Source: Microglena sp. YARC (taxonomy: Eukaryota > Chlorophyta > Chlorophyceae > Chlamydomonadales > Chlamydomonadaceae). From it: a stretch of DNA of 64,000 nucleotides. How positions within the stretch are numbered: the first letter of the stretch is position 1; every line of letters begins with the position of its first letter. The DNA lies in NCBI GenBank assembly GCA_022414725.1, contig CM039465.1, positions 38,966,380 to 39,030,379 of the forward strand. Reading direction: 5' to 3'. A model generated the notes under the pieces. The model saw only the letters and a program-made list of their open reading frames with translations. It searched no databases and was not told the origin of the DNA. Below, piece after piece: positions 10,066 to 21,900 of this stretch. Position numbers and translations under genes: made by a program.

Positions 10066-12248
10066 CAAACACACGCACACACGCACACAAACACACACTG
10101 TCAATAAACAGGAACAAGTGGACTGGGCCTCATATTAATGTCGAACAAACAACACTGGAGACACCTTACACACATGCACACAGACACGCACGCCATTAAT
10201 AAACAGCAGTAACTGGACCGGCCCTCCTATTGACGTCGGACAGACAACAATGTAGGCACCTTACGAACATGCACACAAACACACAGTGTCAATAAACAGG
10301 AACAGCTAGAATGGCCCTCATATTGATGTCAAACAGACAGCAATGTATACACCTTACACACATGCATAATAACACACACGCCATCAATAAACAGGAACAG
10401 TTAGACTGGCCCTCGTACTGATGTCGAAGAAAACGACACTGTAGACACCTCACACACATGCACACAAACACACATGCCATTAATAAACAGCAACAGCTAG
10501 ACTGGCCCTCATATTGATGTCAAACAAACATGGTGCCATACTGGACTCCAAATGTGGCCGCGGCTTGGTATGTCAAGGGGGTCTTATGTTCTTGTATAGA
10601 AAGGATCAAAAGGGGGTGGTGCACCTGTGATTAAATTTGCTATATCGAGCTCTGGCAGTATGGTATAGTATTTACCCGGCATCAATCAGACAGGTCTGCG
10701 GTTTGAGCCCTGGCCAGGCTCACAAATGTCGCCTTGGACTTGCCGCCATGGAATAGGTAGAGACCAGGGTACAACTTTGTGTCAAATTGGTCAGCGCTTT
10801 TTAGTGCAAAAAGTGCAAAAACTGCGCGCTGCGCCGAGAGGGGGTTGAAAAAACTGCGCGAAACACGCAGTGGGGCTCAAAAAGCGTAAACTGCCGCGCG
10901 CGTTTTGTAGTACCCTGGTAGAGACCTTCCCTCCTCGCTGTCGTGGTAGTCAAAGCTCAAGCGCAATTGCGGTCTGCAAAACCAAATAAACCCAACATAA
11001 TAGCCATTCTCCAGAATGTACGGTACATTCAAAAGGGAGGGTTCCTCCAATCTCACGTCCTGTGGCAGCTTGTAATAATTTTCAATTGAATATGCCATAT
11101 CTGCATTAGTCAATAAGCTGAACAGTGTTTGTGGCTGCCCAGATTTCTGTGTTCCTCTTTTACGCTCATGTTGTCCACTTAAATACATGCACCAGTGTTT
11201 TTCTTGATCTCTAATGCAGAGGAATCATTTTGTCCTCAGTTTGTGAAATCAAGATTTGACATTTTCTCCTTGTATTCAGTAATTCGTGACACCATTGCAG
11301 TCAGTCAGTGACCGGCTGACCCCTTACCCCCTTACCAGTGTTTTGTTTTCAGCTGCAAGCAGCAGCTTCTAGGCAGCTCCCCTGACTGGCGATTCAGCCA
11401 GACCTGGTACAACCTCGAGCACCTTGATGCTGTCATAATCAGCTGTCCAGAAGTGCTGAAATAGTTCAGTGCAGCCCAGTGGCCGGCTCAGGGAGCTGCC
11501 TAGAAGCTGCGATGAAAAGCCGAATAGAAAAACCCTGACATGTCCTTCTTCCCTGTCTTTCAGTGTGTGGGGTGTGTGTGTGGGGGGGGGGAGATCAAAT
11601 CATAGTTTGGTTTTGAATTTGCCGTCAGTTCTGGAAAGACACTTATATTGTTGACACCTATGCTCAACTACTGCCTGTACTTCTCCGCAGGATGTAGTCA
11701 ACCAGATCTATACCATCGGAAGCCAGTTAAATATGAGACAGTTGGCTGACGTATCAGGCTTCAATTTTGTGGTCGGTCAGACGGACACACAGGCGGACAA
11801 ATGGGTAACCCTGGGGGCTCCCGCCCCCCAGAAGGGGGGGGCTTTGCCAAAAAAACTGACCTATCCCTCTTCCCCGTCTTGCGCAGGATGTAGTCAACCA
11901 CATATTTGCCTTCTGCGAGCTCCAGCATGCAACAGCTGAGAACCCTGAGCTTATGGCGCCTCGTCAGAATAGCAGCAAGTGGCAATCCAAGGGGCAGAAA
12001 AGGAAGACTAAGTAAGTTGCTGGATGTGTTTTGTATTCTCATGTCGTCCACTCGTGTACATGGCCCAGTGTTTTTCTTTCGAGCTACAAGCAGCAGCTTC
12101 TAGGCAGCTCCCCTGACTGACAGCTCGTCAGAACAGCAGCAAAGAGAAATCCAAGGGGCAGAAGAGGAATACCAAGTAAGTCGAGGATGTGTAAACTGAA
12201 CAACGAATGCCCATTCAACAACATCAGGGAAATGACAGCCCCCCCCCC

Positions 12249-12279
<31 letters not shown>

Positions 12280-15200
12280 ACACACCTGAAACCCAGTTAC
12301 CCCCCCACCCCTGATACCCCCCCACCCCCTGATACCTAGTTACCTACCCACCCTTGGTACCCACCCCACCCCAAACACACACACCCCTGATACCCCCGAC
12401 CCCCCACCCACCCTTGCCCCCACCCCTAATGCCCAGTTACCCGCTAACCCTGAGACCTCCCCACCTACCCCCCCCCCCCCCTCCCACACACATCACACAC
12501 ACACACACACATACCCCTGATACCCCCCACCCCACCCCACCCCCTCCACCACCCCTGATCTCTATACTGCAGGAGGGATGTTGAGTGGACTCAGACAGAC
12601 CAGAAGATTAAGACTCACCCCGATCTCTCGTTCTGGGCAACCCCGTGGACTGAGATTCTCGATCAATCTTTATCCATTGAAAAAGCCACAGAGCCCAAGG
12701 CGCCAACCAAGCAGGGGGATAGGGCTCTTACCACAGGGGTCCCCTCTGATCCTCGGAAAGATGGAGCCAGGAAAGAGACTGTCCCTGCTCACCAACGCAT
12801 CAACACCACAGGTATGAGTAGAATATGAGTAAATACATATACATAAAATATAGTAAAATCAGTGCTGTTGAAAGGTGTGTGTGTGTTGGGGTGGGGTGGG
12901 GGGGGAGTTAGCTCAGTGCTGCTGCAGGGTGGGGGTGGATGGGTGGGTGGGGTGGGGGTGGGGGGGGGGGTAGCCCCCTGTCATTGTGCAAAATACAAGC
13001 GAATAAATATAAATAAAATGTAGTAAACTAAGTGTAGTGTAGAATAGAGAATATGAGAAATAAATAGGATGCCGTATTACGAGGCATGATGTTGAGGGGG
13101 CTAGCCCGTTTGTTTGCACTGGGGCCAACCGCCAATTGATAAGACAGAGTGTCAAAGGGCCTGCTTTGTTTTTGTGCGATGCGTCGCAAATTGAGCAACT
13201 CGAAGCACCCCCAGTGCAACGCGCTGCCATCCGAACCAGTTCTGATACTGGTGCTCCTTATGGGCTGGCTAGCGTAGCGAAAGAGTTGTACTTTTTGTTC
13301 AGTTGTCAAAGGTATTTCACCCCAGGATGTGGGTCTCCCTACACAGACCAGTGGCACCAAGGATTCAGTTTGAATGGCCTTGCCACTCCTACAAAAGAGT
13401 AGGCGCACTTGGTGTTGTGTGAATTCCCTTTGTTGAAACCAGGGTAATTCCAAGCGCGCGCTGCCTTTTTGAGCCCCACTACCCGTTTCACGCAGTTTTT
13501 TGCAACCCACTGTGGGCGCAGCAAGCAATTTTTGCGCTTTTTGCACTACAAAGCGCAGTTTTTTGTTTTTAAGTGCGCTAAAGCGCTGGCCAATTTGGTC
13601 AATGGAAGTACCCTGGTTGAAACCTGTAATGGAAGGCACGAGGGTAGCTTTAATGGATAGTCAATTCAAAAATATACAAAAGCCCCATAGGTATACCTTC
13701 AGCTACTAGCAGCAGGGGGTAGCTTTAATCCATAGTCAATTTCAAAAATATACAAAAGCCCCATAGGTATACCCTCAGCTACTAGCAGCAGCTTTTAGGC
13801 CGCTCCCCTGTTGCTACCCAGCCCAGGGTTTTCAGCAGCCAAAGGTGCCCTTGCTACCCAGCCAAACCTAATGCAAGGTAGTGCATCTGGAAGCTGATAG
13901 AATCATGTGTCCAGTACTGCTGATCTGCTGATCTTGGGGCTGGTCTGCTGATCTTGGGGCATAGCCCAGTGGCTGGCTCAGGGAGCTGCATAGAAGCTGC
14001 TGCTCGCAGCTGGAAAAATAGGTGTCATGAAGCACTAGCCACAACACGCCCTTCAGTTACTTTTTATCATCATTGCGTCAAATGTAAATACAAAAAACGT
14101 CAAATTATAATAACCCCCCTCAAAATGACCATCAAATCATTCGAGCGTTATTTTTTCCGTCAGTATGGTATTCTATTCTTGCTCTCAGTTCGGCGTTACA
14201 TTCTTTGCTGTCAGCTACGGCGTTGCTACGGCGTTACATTTCTTGGCTGGTCAGTACGGCGTTGTGCGGCGTTACAATTCTTGCTGTCAGTACGGCGTTG
14301 TACGGCGGTTTACATTCTTGCTGTCAGTACGAACGTTGTAACTGCGTTACATTCTTGCTGTCAGTACGGCTTTGTACGCGCGTTTACATTCTTGCTGTCA
14401 GTTACAGCGTTTGCGCATTTGCTTGTCAGTTCTCGGTATTATATTTTTGCTGCCAGTACGGTATGAATATTGGGGACTAAGGTTCATTGTGCCCTCGTCA
14501 TCTTGCAGGCAGCCGGGCTTACCAAGGCACCTGGTGCCCCTGCCAATGCCCCCACCACTAGACCAGCTGCAGGCCCAATGCCTGACAACCGTCCCCCCAG
14601 GACTCTTCTGACTGCAACATTGTCTCAAGGCTGCGCAAACGCGTGGAGGCTGATGCCCAAAGGACTGGAGCCATAATTGCTGGCGCTAGAAACAGCCGGG
14701 ACAGCCGCGCTCATTTCAGGACTGATGTACAGATTGTGGAGATTCCTGCCAGCCCTGCCCATCTGCGCAAACAGTACAGACGTGGACATCGCCACATGGA
14801 CCACCCCAGGGAGGATTCCAGCATGTGTAACATGGTGGACTCTGGAGACTGTAACGTTGGCGCTGTGTGCTCATACGCAGGTGGGCATTGATACTGATTT
14901 GATAATTGCTCACCTGCTTAGCTTTTTCTCACCTTGCTTAGCTGTACTTGCTTAGCTTTGATACTTGCTTAGCTTTGATACTTGCTGTAGCTTTGATACT
15001 TGCTTAGCTTTTAATTGGCTTAGCTTTGATACTTGCTTAGCTTTGAATACTTGATTAGCTTTTCACTTGCTTAGCTTTCACTTGCTTAGCTTTGATACCT
15101 GCTTAGCTTTCACTAATTGCTTAGCTTTGATACTTGCTTAGCTTTTGATACTTGCAATTAGCTTTCACTTGCTAGCTTTTTTCCCCACTGCTTAGCTTTC

Positions 15201-15929
15201 ACTGCCTTAGCTTTTCTTCGCACTTTCTTTTGGGATAACTTGGCGCCTTTCACCCTTGATACTTGCTTAGCTTTCAACGCTTGCTTTAGCTTTTCACTTC
15301 TTGCTTTCACTTGCTTACTTGCTTTTTCACCTGCAGCTTTGCTTAAGCTTTCACCTGTGCTAGCTTTGACTTGCCCTTAGCTTTCACTTGCTTAGCTTTG
15401 ATAACTTGCTTTACTTTTTAGCTTCTTGATACTTGCTTTAGCTTTGATACTTGATTAGCTTTCACTTGATTTAAGCTTTCACTGCTGGCGCTGTGTGCTC
15501 ATTACACAGGTTAGCATTGCTACTGATTTGATACTTGCTTAGCTCTCACTTTCTTAGCTTTCACTTGCCTCACTTGTTTTGGCGCTGTGTGTTTTTCTTC
15601 GCCCGCCTTGATACTTGCTAAACTTGTTTTATACAGGTTTTCACCTGCTTAAGATCTCACCTTGCTTCACTTTGTATTGAAAGGATTTTTTACCCCATGG
15701 AGGCGGAAACCACTCGCACAAACAGCGCCACGAAGGACTCCCACTGTTTCCTTTTTGGGCTCCTCATAGTAGCTTTCCAGTCAGCTCCATCAGCCAGCCA
15801 CTAAAAACTTTTCCATTTCCATTTTTTTTGTTATGCCCCCTTTCCCGTTGTTCGATCCCCCATATACCCCCCCCCCCCCCCCCACCCCCCCCCCCCCCCC
15901 TCCCTCCCCCCCCCCACCTACACCCCCCC

Positions 15930-15986
<57 letters not shown>

Positions 15987-18900
15987 ACCCCACCCCCCCC
16001 CCCCCCCCCCCTCCCAGATTTGCACCCCTCCCCCATCCCCGGTTTGGCAAATTAGTGTGCGTTTTAGTGTTCACGGTTGCTGTCAACCGCCATGTTCGAA
16101 TATGTCCAGGTAAAGTAGCAGCCCTTTCTCAACCATCAGAGACGGGGCTCCCTTATTACTACACCACACCAGGCGTTCTCATCATACCCCACCCATGAAG
16201 AAGTCCCTACAGCCTGGAGGGCGACACTTACTATTTCTGCCATTGTGACTCCCCCCAGTTGTGGCGTACGGGAGGGGACCCTTAACACCCCTTTAGGCAT
16301 TATTATTTTTGCCCCCTCCCCCGTCGTCAACCACCCACTCACCCACCCATGCCTCCATCTAAAACACCCCCCTTCACCTTGGACAGTGCATGAGTGGGGG
16401 CTCTATCCATGCACTCTATCCATGCACTACCATCCATCTAACTTACCCTCCACCCACACCCTATGCCCTTCTCCTGTGCCATCCATATGGACAGTGCATG
16501 GGTGGGGGCTCTCCATGCACTACCATCCATCTCATTTACCCTCCACCCACTACCCATGCCCTTCTCCAGTACCCTCCATATATATCACTTACCTTCCATC
16601 CGCATCCCGTGCCGTTCTCCTATATCCTCCATATATCCTACACTTACACTCCCACCCGCACCCGTGCCCTTCTCCTATACCCTCCATTTATCTCACTTAC
16701 ACTCCACCCGCACCCCATGCCCTTCTCCTACACCCTCCATATGGACAGTGCAAGTGTGGGGGCTATATCCATGCACTCTAACCATGCACTCTATCCATGC
16801 ACTACCATCCATGTCACTCACCCTCCACCCACACCACATGCCCTTCTCCTATACCCTCCAGATGAGCAGTTGCAATGGTTGGGCGCCTCTCCATGCGCTC
16901 TATCCATGCACTACCATCCATCTCATTTACCCTCCACCCACACCCCATGCTCTTCTCCAATACCCTCCATATCTCCCTCTTACCCTCCACCCGCACCCCA
17001 TGCCCTTCTCCTAAACCCTCCTTATGGATAGTGCATGAGGCTGACACTGAGGCCAGCAGCAACCATACAAGTCAAAGCACGCTAGACATATCCAGCAAGG
17101 CCGTCAGCTTCCAGGACGCCAAGTTGCCTGGAACCAGGTGTGTGCAACTTGTGCTTAGTTTCTGATAACTTCCTTGTATTTGTGTGGATGGAAGAAGGTG
17201 TCTGCAGGTTGTGTTCAGAGTCAGTGTCTGAGAACTTCCCTGTATTTCAAGCTAGGAAAGAGGCATTCCCATAAGCCATATCCAATCCGTGTGGAAGGGC
17301 ATACTTACCTATTATAACGCATGCGTGGGGCTTTTTGGCGGAGTCCCCCCTTCTCTAAGAGCATCCAGATTCACCCCGTTGTCCGTAATGTGCGTAAGCC
17401 GACTGAACCGAAAAATGAACCCTGACAGGCCAGACAACTGTCTCAACTACATTGTCTTGCATTCGCAATCAATCCGACCCCTGGTCCAACCCTTGCTAGT
17501 CTCATGACTAACTGGCTTCGGTCAGCTCAATCTGCCCGTCTCTCCATCCATCTGTCCAGGCGTTTGAACGATTCCGACCACCTACGAACCCAAACAGTTT
17601 GCTCATAGTTGGAGTGCGCATGACTAGAGTTATCAGCATCGCAGCGGTCAAGAGTTGCAAAAGTTGTTCAATGTTTGTAGCTCTATTCGGCTACGACTAG
17701 GTACTTTCTCCTCTACTTTCGAAACTCCCTGCCGGTGACTGCTTAAGCGTTTTCCCGTGTTATTTGCGGCACGCTCTTCTTCGCGTCAAAGCTGCATGGG
17801 GATTTTTTCTCTCCACTTTCTACTCCAGTAGAGGCTCTAACTGTCCTCTGGTCTGCTAAGAAGTACGCAGTTTGTTTTTTACCAGCTACCAGCACCAGCT
17901 TCCAGGCAGCTCCCTGAGACTACAGGGTCAAACCCAAAGATTCCAGTAGCACAGGAAAGCTGAAGATATCAGCTTCCAGGTGCCGAGGTTGCTTAAGCTT
18001 TGGATGAAGGGAGGGCCCAGGGAGCTGCCAAGAAGCTGCTGATCGTGGCTGGAAAGAAAAATATGCAGCTACGTCTCGCTTTTCTCTTCGACAGTTAAAA
18101 ATATTATTATAACCAGGAAAATGTAAACACGAACAAAACACTTTTTCCCATTCAATCCCTCTACAGGACTGCCCACCAAGTCGCTCAATTACACCACATA
18201 ATTACACGTTGCACACAGAAAACAGTATCAAGGCCTAATAAAGTGACGTACCCCCCTGCCCTCACCACCACCCACCACCACCACCACCATCCCCCTCTCC
18301 CCCTCTACAGGAGTGCCCTTCCACCTTCCGGACCTGTCCAGCTGTCCACTTCTGGTGAAGGCATCTTGCGTCCCAAACGCTTGGACTACAAGCATGGTGT
18401 GGGTGTACTGGCGGATACTGTAAGTTCTAGGTCCAAGAGAGTGGTAGTGACCACCACCGTAACAACAGAGACAACTTCCGCTGCTTCACGCCAAACGGGC
18501 AGACGCAGTCCTCAGCAGGTGCCCACTGAGGAGGTGTATGAAATCCTGGAGGTGGATGAGGAGCACGATGAGGATAAGGAACGTGATCTTCCTCCGGGAC
18601 CTGGCTGTGACTCTTGGGATTCCGCCATCACGCTCAACAACTACGCAAAGCCAGACGCCGCCTCTGGGTCTCCAGCTCCCCAGCTTGTGCCCTTGAGTGG
18701 TCCATATGCAGGTAGGGAACGGCAATATGGTGTCACGTTATCATATAAATAAACAAATAGTATGCCTTATTACTACGCGCTCAACACCTACGCAAAGCCA
18801 GAAGCTCCCTCTGGGTTTCCAGCTCCCCAGCTTGTGCCCGTGAGTGGTCCATATGCGGGTAGGAAATGGCAATGTGATATCATAGGATAGCCTGTCATCA

Positions 18901-21900
18901 TATAAATAAATAAGTAGTACGCCTTATCACTACACCCTCAACAACTATGCAAAGCCAGAAGCTGCCTCTGGGTCTCCCGTTTCCCAGCTACTGCCCTTGA
19001 GTGGTCCATATGCAGGTAGGGAACGGCAATATGATATCATATGATAGCCTGTCACCATATAAATAAATGAGTAGTGCGCCTTATTACCACACGCTCAACA
19101 ACTACGCAAAGCCAGAAGCTGCCTCTGGGTCTCCCGTTCCCCAGCTACTGCCCTTGAGTGGTCCATATGCAGGTAGGGAACGGCAATATGATACCATATG
19201 ATAGCCTGTCATCATATAATTAAATGAGTAGTGCGCCTTATTACCACACGCTCAACAACTACGCGAAGCCAGAAGCTGCCTCTGGGCCACCAGTTCCCCA
19301 GCTTGTGCCCTTGAGTGGTCCATATGCAGGTAGGGAACGGCAGTATGATATCATATGATGGGTTGTCATCATGTAATATTATGTCATCGTATGATAGCAT
19401 GTCATTACATGGAATGATAAGATGCCGGAAGTCTGACCAGGCTAAAGTTATAGTTGATATACACTATCATATGATGCAGCTTGTATGATATCATATAAAT
19501 ATCATACTCGCCTTGGGTCAATCTCATATGATATGCCGGTCCCCACCATGTGGGCTTTAAACCTCGACAAAGTAATGATAATGCCTGCTTGGGGCGTGGT
19601 ATAAAGGGAGCCCTGTCTTGCGGCAGTAGAGAACGGGCTGCTACATTACCTGGACAGTGCTACCATGGCGGTTGACAGCGACTGCTAACACTGAAGCGCA
19701 CCCATAAGGATTCAAACCCGCACTTCTGATTTCAACAAGCTCTACCATTGAGCCAATCGTCAAAGCGGGATTAAACCCCAACAGCTTCCAGTAGAAAGCA
19801 TGTGACCTGAGGTGCACTTGTGTATGTACGGACTCATGTGTAGGACCTACGCATCACTCTAGTCACCCTTCACCTCCTACAACTTGATAGACCCTCTCAG
19901 TGATATACAATGGTCTAGTGGTAGACCAGGTTGCTGGAGGACGAAGAGTCGGGGGTTCGACTCCCCCTTTGGTCGCTCTTGGCGTTGCAGGTCGTCTTCA
20001 ACCGCGATGGTAGCTTGTCCAGGTCAGGTAGGAGACCGCTCCCCACCCGCGTACGACGGGCTCCCTTAACACCACGCCCCACCAGGCGTTATCATTGCTG
20101 ATACCTCATCAAGTAGCTAACACAGCCATTCAGCTACTCTTGGTTGATACCTCATCAAGTAGCTAACACAACCATTCAGCTACTCTTGGTTGATACCTCA
20201 TCAAGTAGCTAACACAACCATTCAGCCACTCTTGGTTGATACCTCATCAAGTAGCTAACACAACCATTCAGCTACTCTTGGTTGATACCTCATCAAGTAG
20301 CTAACACAACCATTCAGCTACTCTTGGTTGATACCTCATCAAGTAGCTAACACAACCATTCAGCTACTCTTGTGTGAGCTTATATGCCGGTTCCTATATG
20401 TAGAAACCTGCATATCATATGATGTTGACCAGAGGCAAGTATGATACCATACAAAATGCACCATATAATATTGTATATAAATGGTCACTGTAGCCTAGTC
20501 AGACTGCCGGCATCATATGATATCATATTACCGTTCCCTACTTATATGCAGGAGGAGAGGACCCAGCAACCAGTCCTGCTCCACCTCGTGTGCGTGCTGT
20601 TCCCAGAGCAAGGCTACAGAAAGCTGCAGCTGCTGCTAAGCCTAGCCCACCCCAGGAGACGGATGAGACAACAGAAGAGGAGGAGGAGGAGACGGAAGAG
20701 GTGTCGGAGGAGGCTACTGTGCGATCTCCTGATGAACCAGCTGCTTGGCAGCTCCTACAGCGGGAGGAAGAGCAGCGTCGGCTTGCTCAGCTGCGGATGT
20801 TTAAGTCCCTGGGCATAAGCGCTGAACGAGATGCAAAGACGCAGGATCGTTGCTCCACATCGTCTGGTCTGGCCAATTCTGACTCCAGCGTGAGAGCAAG
20901 TTCAGGTAGGTTCTTACTCTGTCAGCCTCGGCTGTTCACACGCAGATTCTGTTTAGCCATCCATAACTACGTCGGTTGAGCTCGGACCTCTGGGACTGCC
21001 TTGGGATAACAACCTGTCAGAGGCAGCTCCCTCAGTCAGCTATGAGGCAAGGTGAGGGTTACTTTGGTGGTTTTAGCTACTTAATGACGCGACAACCAAG
21101 TGGTAAGAAGTTTAGGGGAACTAGAGTGATGCACGGGTCCTACACAAGAGTCCATACATACACGAGTGCACTCAGGGCACATGCTTTGTACTGGAAGCTG
21201 TCGGGGTTATAAGCCCACATATAAGTGGGGACCGGCATATCATATGATGTTGACCAAGTGGTAGGAGTTTTAGGGGGACTAGACTGATGCACAGGTCCTG
21301 TAGACATGGCACGGAATATGAAAATAGATCTTGTTTGGGCAGAGGAGACAATGTAATAAGTCACTCTTGATAGCATGTCAAGCTTGTCGTTTGACACATA
21401 CTAGACATAACAAACCTGACTGCTCATGAGTTCTCTGCTGGGGTGTGGGGTGCCTCATGGAAGGTCTGGTCAATTCTGACTCCGACGTGAGAGCTAGTTC
21501 AGGTAGAGATAAAAATTGCAGGAATATTTGGGCTTAGCCCAGTGGCTATCTCAGGAAGCAACCTAACAAGTCCTATGCAGCATCGCAAGCGACGCGGAAA
21601 ATTGGCGGAGTGTGTCGGCAACGGAACGGAAGATGGCAACGATGGAGCTGTTCGAAGCGAGTTAGTTACGCGACTGTTGGCTGACGTGTCAGGCTTCAAT
21701 TGTTTTGGTCGGACGGACAAATGGGTAAACATGGGGGCTCCCGCCCCCTTGAAGAGGGGGCTCCGCCAAAAACTGCGACTTGCAGAAGAACCTAGAAGCT
21801 GCGCTGCAGCCCAAAAATGTTACTTGTAAAAAGTACAGTCACTGTCAACAGTGGCAAAGAGGCAGTAGTGTCCAAAGAGCACACAGCTTCACACTCGTAG

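Larger units (their letters stand above)
9505..11886 (+). other. Intron 3, filled with mobile and satellite DNA
   Basis: It contains two hAT-like MITEs, a 94-bp minisatellite, a tRNA-like segment, a family D element, a decoy copy of the exon 4 head and a family F fragment, listed separately. A short direct repeat (GCTGCGTGGATA.CAATTTATG) lies at 9507-9580. No other gene is evident; the minus-strand frame at 10877-11188 lacks support. Confidence 0.55.
12812..14512 (+). other. Intron 5 with G-rich, hAT-like and family D repeats
   Basis: It holds TG/G-rich DNA at 12870-12970, a hAT-like MITE at 13440, a duplicated segment (GGTAGCTTTAAT...ACAAAAGCCCCATAGG at 13642 and 13720), a family D element, and a 36-bp tandem repeat at 14170-14420. 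A stretch at 13337-13400 after a CACCCCAG acceptor is partly open but has no fitting phase and donor. Confidence 0.5.
18712..20551 (+). mobile_element. Intron 8: introner-like insertion with inverted-repeat ends and target duplication
   Basis: The intron opens GTAGGGAACGGCAATATG. Near its end the reverse complement, CATATTACCGTTCCCTAC, occurs at 20524-20541, then TT and ATATGCAG. The exon before the intron also ends ATATGCAG. So the element supplies the donor within its terminal repeat, and one copy of an 8-bp duplication supplies the acceptor. Removing the intron restores ATATGCAG once, with the frame intact (SGPYAGGEDP). Published introners in algae use this mechanism. The interior has since been enlarged by tandem repeats and two SINEs. 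Confidence 0.65.

Noticed and set aside
12124..12175. Extra constitutive exon between exons 4 and 5
   Set aside because: It is open and has good sites, but inclusion shifts the frame and creates a stop in exon 5.
13136..13402. Exon between exons 5 and 6
   Set aside because: An open frame exists around an acceptor at 13336, but no frame gives both the required phase and a donor before a stop.
15764..16198. Polyproline or polyglycine proteins
   Set aside because: Pure C/G homopolymer tract read in different frames.
19901..19985. Functional tRNA gene
   Set aside because: Boxes A and B are good but the acceptor stem does not pair and the same head occurs on several SINE copies.
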